A stretch of 37,092 nucleotides of DNA, from positions 1 to 37,092 of IMG/VR virus record IMGVR_UViG_3300028590_000999; one strand, written 5' to 3'. This document shows positions 31,994 through 37,092 of the stretch, in pieces. The position numbers and the translations under genes were made by a program. The DNA is from a virus. Within the stretch, counting starts at the first letter, position 1. Every line of letters begins with the position of its first letter. Under the pieces are notes generated by a model. It worked only from the letters and a program-made list of their open reading frames with translations, did no database searches and had not been told where the DNA came from.

Positions 31994-32902
31994 GTGACCG
32001 TTTTGGTGGACTGTTCGCCAGTTGTGCGCACATTCAGTGATGAGTTTCGGCGCGGCTTGGACGTGGGGAAGCAAGCCGCGTTTAGGGGTGCCGCGCTGCG
32101 GGAGATGCTGGGCGCGCTTGCCCGCAACACCTGCGCCGCTGCCGCGTGGGCCGACCCGCGTGACGTCACCGAGCTGGTGGCGGCCGTGGCCAACGGCGAC
32201 CGCACCGCCGAGGGGCCGCTGTACGTCCGGGCTGCGGCTGACCTGGATCGGGTGGCCGGTCGGGCGGTGGGGTCCTCGGCGATGGACCGCGACGACCTTC
32301 ACCAAGAGGGCGCGGTACGCCTGATCACCGACGCGCGCTCAGGCAAGATCGCGGACGATTTCGGGTGCAACCTCGGCGCGTACATCGGCAAGGCCGTGTT
32401 CGCGCACTGCCTCAACGTCGCGTGCACGCAGGCGCCCGGGAAGCCAACCGACCCGACCCGGCTGACGCAGAAGCTCAGGCAGGCGCTGCGAGTCACGGCG
32501 GACGCGGACGGCGAGTACGACCTGATCGCGGCTGCGACGTTCGCCCGAGAGCGGCACGGCTGGACGCTGGCCACGTTCTGGGACGTTCACAAGATCATGT
32601 TCTCCGCGACGGACGATCTGTACTCGGTTGACCGCGAGGGCTACCCGCTGGCCGACACGCTTGGCGACTCGGCCGCGGTGGACGCGTTTGAACGTGTGGA
32701 GGTGATCGAGACCGTTCGCGCGCTGCTTAAGGCAGGCGAACTCGCTCCGCGCGAACGTGAGGTGATCGACCTTCTGTTCGGCGTTGACGGTCCGATGCTG
32801 GCCGAGGATGAGGCCGCGCGCGTCCTTGGCGTCACCCGGCAGAGCGTGAACAAGTCCAAGCGGACCGCGCTGGCCAAGCTCGGCGCCCTCATCGGCAATT
32901 GA
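31994..32902 (+). CDS. Sigma-70-like factor
   Basis: 302 residues from GTG 31994. The middle holds a region 2-like segment (MDRDDLHQEGAVRLITDARS, then GAYIGKAVFAHCLN). The C-terminal third has region 4: LAPREREVIDLLF, then an HTH with AARVLGVTRQSVNKSKRTAL. GGAGG (31974-31978) is 15 bases upstream, which is long, so the start is not certain. It may direct phage transcription, perhaps of the late block, by analogy with other phage sigma factors. Regions 1 and 3 were not evident. Confidence 0.78.
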   Translation: MTVLVDCSPVVRTFSDEFRRGLDVGKQAAFRGAALREMLGALARNTCAAAAWADPRDVTELVAAVANGDRTAEGPLYVRAAADLDRVAGRAVGSSAMDRDDLHQEGAVRLITDARSGKIADDFGCNLGAYIGKAVFAHCLNVACTQAPGKPTDPTRLTQKLRQALRVTADADGEYDLIAAATFARERHGWTLATFWDVHKIMFSATDDLYSVDREGYPLADTLGDSAAVDAFERVEVIETVRALLKAGELAPREREVIDLLFGVDGPMLAEDEAARVLGVTRQSVNKSKRTALAKLGALIGN

Positions 32903-32925
32903 CCAATTCTCTGGGGAGAGAGCGA

Positions 32926-33444
32926 ATGTATGTCTATGCCTGCCAGGAAGAACCTGACGACACCGTGGCCGTGTCCGCCATCGGCGTCGGTGTCCTGGTC
33001 GTCATCAAGTCCGGGGACAGCGGCCAAGGGGCTGAGCTTGAGATGCGGCCGAGCGAGGCCCGCGAGGCAGCGGCCGAGATCCGTGAACTGATCGTCGACC
33101 CCGAGGGCCGGGAGGCGGGAACGTTCGGACCACTGTTCGTCGCCGAGGGGTCCGAGGACCACACGGTGTACGTCGCCGAGAACCCGGCAGACGGCGCGCG
33201 GTACTCCGTACTGCTGTCCCACGCGGACGCCGAGGGCTTGGCAACCAGCCTGACCCGGGCCGCCGATGACTGCGACATGTTGCGGCTCGGCGGGGACCTC
33301 GCACCGAGCGCCACGCCATTGACGCCCGAGCAAGCCGAGCGCGCTGCGGCCGTGCGGATCGCGGCACAGGCACTCGGCGGCCGGGGGCACCGCTACGTGT
33401 CCGAGGTGGCGGACTACATCCTGACCGGCAGTGTCCTGTCGTGA
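32926..33444 (+). CDS. Hypothetical protein
   Basis: 172 residues. ATG 32926 has GGGGAGAG upstream. It starts with YVYACQEEPDDTVAV, has a beta pattern (DHTVYVAENPADGARYSVLL) and an HADAEGLATSLTRAADDCD helix, and ends with a helical segment (PEQAERAAAVRIAAQAL). It is acidic throughout and lacks membrane segments. No family was recognised. The stop overlaps the next start (GTGA), so the two are coupled. Confidence 0.65.
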   Translation: MYVYACQEEPDDTVAVSAIGVGVLVVIKSGDSGQGAELEMRPSEAREAAAEIRELIVDPEGREAGTFGPLFVAEGSEDHTVYVAENPADGARYSVLLSHADAEGLATSLTRAADDCDMLRLGGDLAPSATPLTPEQAERAAAVRIAAQALGGRGHRYVSEVADYILTGSVLS

Positions 33445-33683
33445 GGCGTGAAGTCGGGCGCCTGGTCCTCACAGTCGGCGGCCCGCGCGACCGCTACCTA
33501 TTTCGGATCGACCCCATGCATGAGTTCCGGGTACCCGTACCGAACCCGGTCCCAGCCTTCGATGTCGCGGGGAACCAGCTCGCGCCTTTCCGCGTGGCGC
33601 GCTACCTGGACACAGGCACGTTCGTCCATGACCCGTGGCTTGGTCATCTTCGCGTGTACACCTATGGCGGCACAGTGCACTAG
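33441..33683 (+). CDS. Small hypothetical protein
   Basis: 80 residues from GTG 33441, overlapping the previous stop by GTGA. It is strand-rich, with RDRYLFRIDPMHEFRVPVPN, a central PFRVARYLDTGTFVHDP and LRVYTYGGTVH at the end. The first part suits a small beta protein. No family was recognised. A terminator lies 18 bases after the stop, closing the sigma-to-33683 unit. Confidence 0.5.
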   Translation: MRREVGRLVLTVGGPRDRYLFRIDPMHEFRVPVPNPVPAFDVAGNQLAPFRVARYLDTGTFVHDPWLGHLRVYTYGGTVH

Positions 33684-33701
33684 CGCCGCGCACCACCTGA
33701 C

Positions 33702-33736
33702 ATGGCCCTGCCCTCAGTCCGAGGGTGGGGCCATTT
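33702..33736 (+). terminator. Intrinsic terminator
   Basis: ATGGCCCTGCCCTC (33702-33715) pairs with 33721-33734 over 14 positions including two G-U wobbles, loop AGTCC, then TTTG. It precedes an operator cluster. Confidence 0.75.
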
Positions 33737-33741
33737 GTCGT

Positions 33742-33812
33742 TACGCAAGCACACTTGCGTATGTGGTGCGCACCACAACTGAGTGACGCAAGTGTGCTTG
33801 CGTGACTAACTT
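33742..33812 (+). promoter_or_regulatory. Composite element B-forward / A / B-reverse with embedded promoter
   Basis: Forward B core ACGCAAGCACACTTGCGT (33743-33760) is followed by a perfect A palindrome TGTGGTG-CG-CACCACA (33762-33777) and an inverted B copy (33783-33806). A -35-like GTGACG (33783-33788) and -10-like TAACTT (33807-33812) flank the inverted B with an 18-bp spacer. The next gene starts 40 bases downstream. The same arrangement recurs at 34598-34672. Confidence 0.65.
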
Positions 33813-33851
33813 GTGCCTTGCCACCCGACACCCCCCCGAGAGGACTTCCCG

Positions 33852-34595
33852 ATGCACACGACGGTGACCGAGCTGGACGCCAAGCGCCGTGCCCTCATGC
33901 CGTGGCTGTGGGCCGCCACCGTGCTTGCCATGCTCACATCGTTGGGCGAGGGCACCAAACTCCTGATCGACCTTGGCACCGCGTGGTACGTGGCAGTGCT
34001 GTTCCCCCTCGCATCCGACGTTGGTCTTGTGGCCTCACTGCGCGGGACGGCCGCCCTGTCTGACGCGGGCCTGGACTCCCGGGCCGCCCGGCCGCTGCGG
34101 TGGTTCGCCTCGCTGTTCTGCCTCGCGCTCAACACTGCGGGGTCGGTGATCGCCGGTCACTGGGTCGCGGCGCTGTTCCACGCGGGCATCCCCGCCTTGG
34201 TGATCACCCTTGCCACATTCGAGGAACGGTATTCAGCCGAGTTCGCCGCACTGATACGCCAGCAACGCGAGGCCGACCGGTTGGCGGCCGAGGCTGAGCG
34301 GGCGCGGATCAACGCCGAGGCTGCCGCCGAGACCGTGACCCCGGAATCAGCCCCCGCGATCGAGACGACCAAGCCGACACCACCGCGCAAGCCCGCGACC
34401 GCGGTCACCCGGCCCCGACGCAGTGACGCCGAACTGGTGGCCGAGCTGCGCAAGATGATCGCTGCCAACAACGGCAAGACCCCGCCACGCCGAGAGATCA
34501 CGGCGACGCTTGGCGTCAGCCCCAACCGCGCGGGTCGACTGGTCGCCGCACTCGACAGCGCGAATTCAGAAGACACGAGAAGGGCCTACCTTTGA
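33852..34595 (+). CDS. DUF2637-like membrane protein with C-terminal HTH
   Basis: 247 residues, ATG 33852, behind GAGAGGACTT. The N-terminal half has about four hydrophobic segments (LMPWLWAATVLAML, WYVAVLFPLASDVGLVASL, FASLFCLALNTAGSVIAGHW, AGIPALVITLATF). FPLASDVGLV resembles the DUF2637 pattern in actinobacterial plasmid Spd-type proteins. A charged helix (READRLAAEAERARINAEA) and a Pro-rich linker lead to a winged-helix-like HTH (AELVAELRKMIAANNG ... EITATLGVSPNRAGRLVAAL). This couples membrane and DNA binding; role unknown. Confidence 0.65.
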   Translation: MHTTVTELDAKRRALMPWLWAATVLAMLTSLGEGTKLLIDLGTAWYVAVLFPLASDVGLVASLRGTAALSDAGLDSRAARPLRWFASLFCLALNTAGSVIAGHWVAALFHAGIPALVITLATFEERYSAEFAALIRQQREADRLAAEAERARINAEAAAETVTPESAPAIETTKPTPPRKPATAVTRPRRSDAELVAELRKMIAANNGKTPPRREITATLGVSPNRAGRLVAALDSANSEDTRRAYL

Positions 34596-34597
34596 CC

Positions 34598-34672
34598 GAG
34601 TCACGCAAGCACACTTGCGTCTGTGGTGCACACCACAACCGAGTGACACAAGTGTGCTTGCGTGGATAACCT
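34598..34672 (+). promoter_or_regulatory. Second composite element B-forward / A / B-reverse with embedded promoter
   Basis: Forward B (34598-34620), A palindrome CTGTGGTG-CA-CACCACAA (34621-34638) and inverted B (34642-34665). A -35-like GTGACA (34643-34648) and -10-like TAACCT (34667-34672) are 18 bp apart. It starts 3 bases after the previous gene and lies 34 bases before the next start codon. Confidence 0.65.
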
Positions 34673-34706
34673 CTGGACAGCAAGCCAAAACCGGGAGAGG
34701 AACCCC

Positions 34707-35273
34707 ATGGACGACAACACCGCCCGCACGTTCACCGCCCGCTGGGACGCGCTGGTGTCCGACGCACTCGACCCCAAGGGCTCGGCGTGGTGGGTCGCCT
34801 CGGCCGAGTCCATCGTTGAGGCCGCGCGTGTGTTCACGGCCGAGGTCATGGCGGCCGAGGGACACCCGGTCACCGAGTGGTGGGGCGACGTCCACGTGGG
34901 ATGGGAGCCGGTCGGCGATGAGTACGGCTCGGACTCCTCCGACCACCCCGCGCATGAGCGCTACGCCGAGGTAGCGGTGACCGTGTTCGAGGCGATGCGC
35001 GCGGCAGACCCGGGTGACGCGATCGTCCTTGAGGTGTCGCTGTGCTCCGACCGCCGTTCGATGCGGGTCAGCTTCGCTTCCGAGGCACAGGCCGTGACCT
35101 ACATCGAACGCCACTCGTCTACCCGCGCGTTCCACGACTGGAACCCCGACGCGCCCACCGTGGACCCCGAGCGACACCCACGCCTCTCGGACCTGCTGTA
35201 CCCCACCTGTGACCACGGCTTGTCCGCGTCGAACTGCTACGGCCCGGGGCACTACCCGCCCGACTGGTCCTGA
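34707..35273 (+). CDS. Hypothetical acidic protein
   Basis: 188 residues, ATG 34707, with GGGAGAGG upstream. It is acidic and Trp-rich (FTARWDALVSDAL, EWWGDVHVGWEPVGDEYG), with a helix (HERYAEVAVTVFEAMRAAD) and a strand region (SMRVSFASEAQAVTYIERH), and ends with a CDHGLSASNCYGPGHYP segment that could bind metal. No family was recognised. It is the first gene after the second composite operator, so it is likely regulated by it. Confidence 0.6.
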   Translation: MDDNTARTFTARWDALVSDALDPKGSAWWVASAESIVEAARVFTAEVMAAEGHPVTEWWGDVHVGWEPVGDEYGSDSSDHPAHERYAEVAVTVFEAMRAADPGDAIVLEVSLCSDRRSMRVSFASEAQAVTYIERHSSTRAFHDWNPDAPTVDPERHPRLSDLLYPTCDHGLSASNCYGPGHYPPDWS

Positions 35274-35354
35274 GTCGGTGCCGATTCGGTGCGGCTTGCG
35301 GTCCCGCCTCAAGCCTCGCCGTGTCGACACGAGACAACCGAGAGGACACAGCCA

Positions 35355-35756
35355 ATGACCCCCAACACCGTTACTGGCCTCGCCGTGAACGTGGACGGCA
35401 CCGTGACCGAGGTGACCGCGCCCGCCGAGCTGTTCACGTCGCTCAAAGCCACCAAGCCCGAGGGCGCGGACGCGTGGACCTTCCTGCCGGGTCAGGTCTG
35501 GGAGTACCCCACGGTGTTCTACTCCAACCCGATCGCGCCGCTTCTCGGTGGCGTGATCAACGACATTGCCACCTCGGTGATGCACGACGCCGTGTTCGAC
35601 TTCGCGGACAAGTACGTGATCGGCACTGCGGTCATCCTCGGATGGGACGCGGACCGCACCGCCCCGGCCGATCTTCACCCCGAGGTTCAGGCGCACATCC
35701 GCGATCTCGCGGCCACCTACGCGCCGAGCATGTTCGACACCCGGGAGGGCAAGTGA
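35355..35756 (+). CDS. Hypothetical protein
   Basis: 133 residues, ATG 35355, with GAGAGGACA upstream. It opens with GLAVNVDGTVTEVTAP, a two-strand pattern, and has WTFLPGQVWEYPTVFYSNP and a helix (MHDAVFDFADKYVIG). It ends with PSMFDTREGK. No family was recognised. Its stop overlaps the next start (GTGA), so the two form a coupled pair. Confidence 0.6.
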   Translation: MTPNTVTGLAVNVDGTVTEVTAPAELFTSLKATKPEGADAWTFLPGQVWEYPTVFYSNPIAPLLGGVINDIATSVMHDAVFDFADKYVIGTAVILGWDADRTAPADLHPEVQAHIRDLAATYAPSMFDTREGK

Positions 35757-35962
35757 GCGCGCCCAAGCCGCTACGCGTGACAGTGGCGTTCACAGTCACC
35801 CTGGCAGACCCGAGCGATTGGGCCGGGACGTTCGGCGCCAAGACGCGCGCCGAGATCACCAACGATGTCCGGCGCTACATCATCGGTGACATAGGCGACT
35901 ATGGCGTGTTCGGCTCAGGTGAAGTCGATGCGAGGGTTGAGCACCGTTACAAGGATTTCTGA
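35753..35962 (+). CDS. Small hypothetical protein
   Basis: 69 residues from GTG 35753, overlapping the upstream stop by GTGA. It has a strand (LRVTVAFTVTLADPSDWAG), a helix (TRAEITNDVRRYIIGDIG) and a terminal VDARVEHRYKDF. No domain was recognised. A strong terminator follows 14 bases later. Confidence 0.55.
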   Translation: MSAPKPLRVTVAFTVTLADPSDWAGTFGAKTRAEITNDVRRYIIGDIGDYGVFGSGEVDARVEHRYKDF

Positions 35963-35976
35963 ACAAGTTTCACGAC

Positions 35977-36030
35977 AAGCGGCCACCCGTGAATCCCGCC
36001 AATCGGGACAGGGTGGCCGCTTTTCCCTTT
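35977..36030 (+). terminator. Strong intrinsic terminator
   Basis: AAGCGGCCACCC (35977-35988) pairs with GGGTGGCCGCTT (36011-36022), with an inner CCCG/CGGG stem, followed by TTCCCTTT. It separates the accessory genes from lsr2. Confidence 0.85.
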
Positions 36031-36061
36031 GTTGCGCGGTATTTCGCAAGATCCTAACCGC

Positions 36062-36091
36062 TTGCCTTGAGGCCCCCACCTCTGTACTAAT
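36062..36091 (+). promoter_or_regulatory. Candidate promoter of lsr2
   Basis: TTGCCT (36062-36067) and TACTAA (36085-36090) are 17 bp apart; GTACTAAT surrounds the -10 box. It lies after a strong terminator and about 37 bases before the start codon. Confidence 0.4.
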
Positions 36092-36126
36092 GGGATGGTA
36101 GAGACATCAACAACTGGGGATTTGAC

Positions 36127-36552
36127 ATGGCACAACTTGTAACGACAGCACTGGTTGACGACCTGGACGGGGCCGAGGCGGCCGAGTCCGTGGCGTTCGC
36201 ATTGGACGGTGCGGAATACGAGATCGACCTGTCCGAGGCGAACGCGGCCAAGCTCCGCGATGCCCTCGGCGGCTACGTGAGCAGGGCGCGGCGCACGGGC
36301 GGCAGGCTCAAGCGTGGCCTCGGCAACGGCACGCCCGACCTCGCCAACCGCGAACAGAACCAAGCGATCCGCGAGTGGGCGCAGAAGCAAGGCCACCCGG
36401 TAAGCGACCGAGGCCGAATCCCGAGCGCGATTCAAGAGGCGTTCCACACCGCGCACGCGGTACCGGCCGAGACGCCCAAGCGGACACGCAAGGCCACCGC
36501 CAAGCGCACACCATCGCTCCCCGCATTCGCCGCAGCAGGCAAACGCGCGTAG
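36127..36552 (+). CDS. lsr2: Lsr2-family nucleoid-associated protein
   Basis: 141 residues, ATG 36127, with TGGGGA upstream. The N-terminal dimer domain has VTTALVDDLDGAEAAESVAF and a strand pair (GAEYEIDLSEANAAKLRDAL). The C-terminal DNA-binding domain has IREWAQKQGHPVSDRGRIP, with the minor-groove RGR at 95-97, followed by a basic tail (KRTRKATAKR). Lsr2 proteins bind AT-rich DNA and silence transferred genes. A phage copy could keep lysogenic genes or host genes quiet, or interfere with host Lsr2. It is a single-gene unit between terminators. Confidence 0.93.
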   Translation: MAQLVTTALVDDLDGAEAAESVAFALDGAEYEIDLSEANAAKLRDALGGYVSRARRTGGRLKRGLGNGTPDLANREQNQAIREWAQKQGHPVSDRGRIPSAIQEAFHTAHAVPAETPKRTRKATAKRTPSLPAFAAAGKRA

Positions 36553-36563
36553 CCAAATGACGC

Positions 36564-36598
36564 AGACCCCTCGCCCCGATACCGGGCGGGGGGTCTTT
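36564..36598 (+). terminator. Intrinsic terminator after lsr2
   Basis: AGACCCCTCGCCC (36564-36576) pairs with 36584-36596 over 13 positions (one G-U), loop CGATACC, followed by TTTG. Confidence 0.8.
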
Positions 36599-36603
36599 GC
36601 CGT

Positions 36604-36621
36604 TTGTGGTGCGCACACCAA
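36604..36621. promoter_or_regulatory. Family A palindrome (A9)
   Basis: TTGTGGTG-CG-CACACCAA, in the gap between the lsr2 terminator and the lipoprotein gene. The right arm is shifted by two bases relative to other copies. Confidence 0.5.
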
Positions 36622-36687
36622 GTAACAGGTCAATACCGACATCCGATAACCACGCGGACCACCCGCGACGGAAGGACCCCGATACCG

Positions 36688-37092
36688 ATGCGCGCGTTAC
36701 TCGCCCCTGTGCTCGCCGCTGTGGCCCTCACAGTGGTCGGCTGCGGTGATACCACCCCGGCATCGTCATCCGCCGCGACCAGCTCAACCACCGCACCCGC
36801 CGAGGGAAACACGGCACCGTCAGGATTCGGCGACGCGTTCAAGGCCGCACACGGATCGGCGCCGTGGTACTCGGCGGTCTCCGCAGCCGAGTTGTCCGGC
36901 CAAGCCGTGATCGTCCGCACCACTCTCGAAAAGGACCAAGGGGCCGACGCCGTACCGATCTGCGACGCAGCACGCGAGGTAGCGACAAAGATGGGCGTGG
37001 ACTTCGTGAGCGTCACCGTCAGGTCATCCCGGGACTACTCGATAGCCGCGTTCAACAAGCTCCGCAACCAATCCGCCTGCGCGGCTGTCTAG
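36688..37092 (+). CDS. Secreted lipoprotein, possible lysogenic conversion or exclusion gene
   Basis: 134 residues, ATG 36688, with GGAAGGA upstream. The signal sequence (MRALLAPVLAAVALTVVGC) ends at a lipobox VVGC with C19, followed by a Ser/Thr/Ala-rich linker. The mature part has SAVSAAELSGQAVIVRTTLE, ICDAAREVATKMGVDFV and a VRSSRDYSIAAF strand. It would be anchored outside the cell membrane. Small phage lipoproteins beside lysogeny genes can block superinfection. That role is inference. A family A site lies upstream. The stop is the last base of the window. Confidence 0.8.
   Translation: MRALLAPVLAAVALTVVGCGDTTPASSSAATSSTTAPAEGNTAPSGFGDAFKAAHGSAPWYSAVSAAELSGQAVIVRTTLEKDQGADAVPICDAAREVATKMGVDFVSVTVRSSRDYSIAAFNKLRNQSACAAV

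Noticed and set aside
31815-31997. 60-codon frame upstream of the sigma-like gene
   Set aside because: The GTGA overlap is suggestive, but there is no ribosome-binding site, third positions are AT-rich, and the region is dominated by inverted repeats; treated as regulatory.
20713-34672. CRISPR array from the repeated palindromes
   Set aside because: The copies are dispersed over kilobases without regular spacing or unique spacers, and no cas genes are present.

Overview
The window is a nearly complete genome, phage or prophage, of a temperate siphovirus that infects a high-GC actinomycete. Supporting this are the GC-rich sequence, frequent GTG/TTG starts, a large serine integrase, an Lsr2-type nucleoid protein, a DUF2637-like membrane protein and a full HK97-type head and long-tail gene set. 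Apart from one leftward gene (1707-2120), every gene reads rightward. The first base is the integrase start codon and the last is the stop of a lipoprotein gene, so host flanks and both prophage ends lie outside the window, if this is a prophage.

Layout. 1-2.6 kb: serine integrase, its terminator, an AT-rich inverted repeat (possible attachment site), the single leftward gene and an HNH nuclease. 2.6-20.7 kb: one long late block. It opens with a collagen-like fibre, a DUF4082-like protein and an M15-type lysin, placed before the terminase. Then come small and large terminase, a small membrane protein, portal, a fused prohead protease/major capsid protein, connector and completion proteins, tail tube, tail assembly chaperones with a canonical -1 slippery site (GGGAAAC), a tape measure of 839 residues, Dit, Tal-like and minor tail proteins, two small membrane proteins (holin candidates) and a deoxynucleotide kinase. 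The block ends at a hairpin terminator at 20.67-20.71 kb.

20.8-31.7 kb: replication and recombination. This holds a SprT-like metallopeptidase, a PD-(D/E)XK exonuclease, a phiC31 gp3-like recombination directionality factor candidate (partner of the integrase), a C5 cytosine methyltransferase, a primase-helicase fusion, a family A DNA polymerase, an HNH nuclease and an endonuclease VII. 31.7-37.1 kb: regulation and accessory functions. This holds a sigma-70-like factor with a highly structured upstream region, several small unknown genes, a DUF2637-like membrane protein with a C-terminal HTH, Lsr2, and a secreted lipoprotein.

The most unusual feature is a pair of dispersed palindrome families that no recognised gene explains. 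Family A is TTGTGGTG-N2(4)-CACCACAA (nine sites). Family B has the core ACGCAAGCACACTTGCGT (ten sites plus one half-site). They cluster in the short gaps between genes, often directly after intrinsic terminators. In two places (33.74-33.81 and 34.60-34.67 kb) they form the same composite, B-forward / A / B-reverse. There the reverse B copy lies between a -35-like GTGAC(A/G) and a -10-like TAAC(C/T)T, each with an 18-bp spacer. This looks like a genome-wide operator or promoter network, although no classical repressor gene was recognised. Other points of note are a reading-frame overlap inside the methyltransferase gene, mutually exclusive inverted repeats before the sigma gene, and a B element nested in a long hairpin just after the capsid gene.
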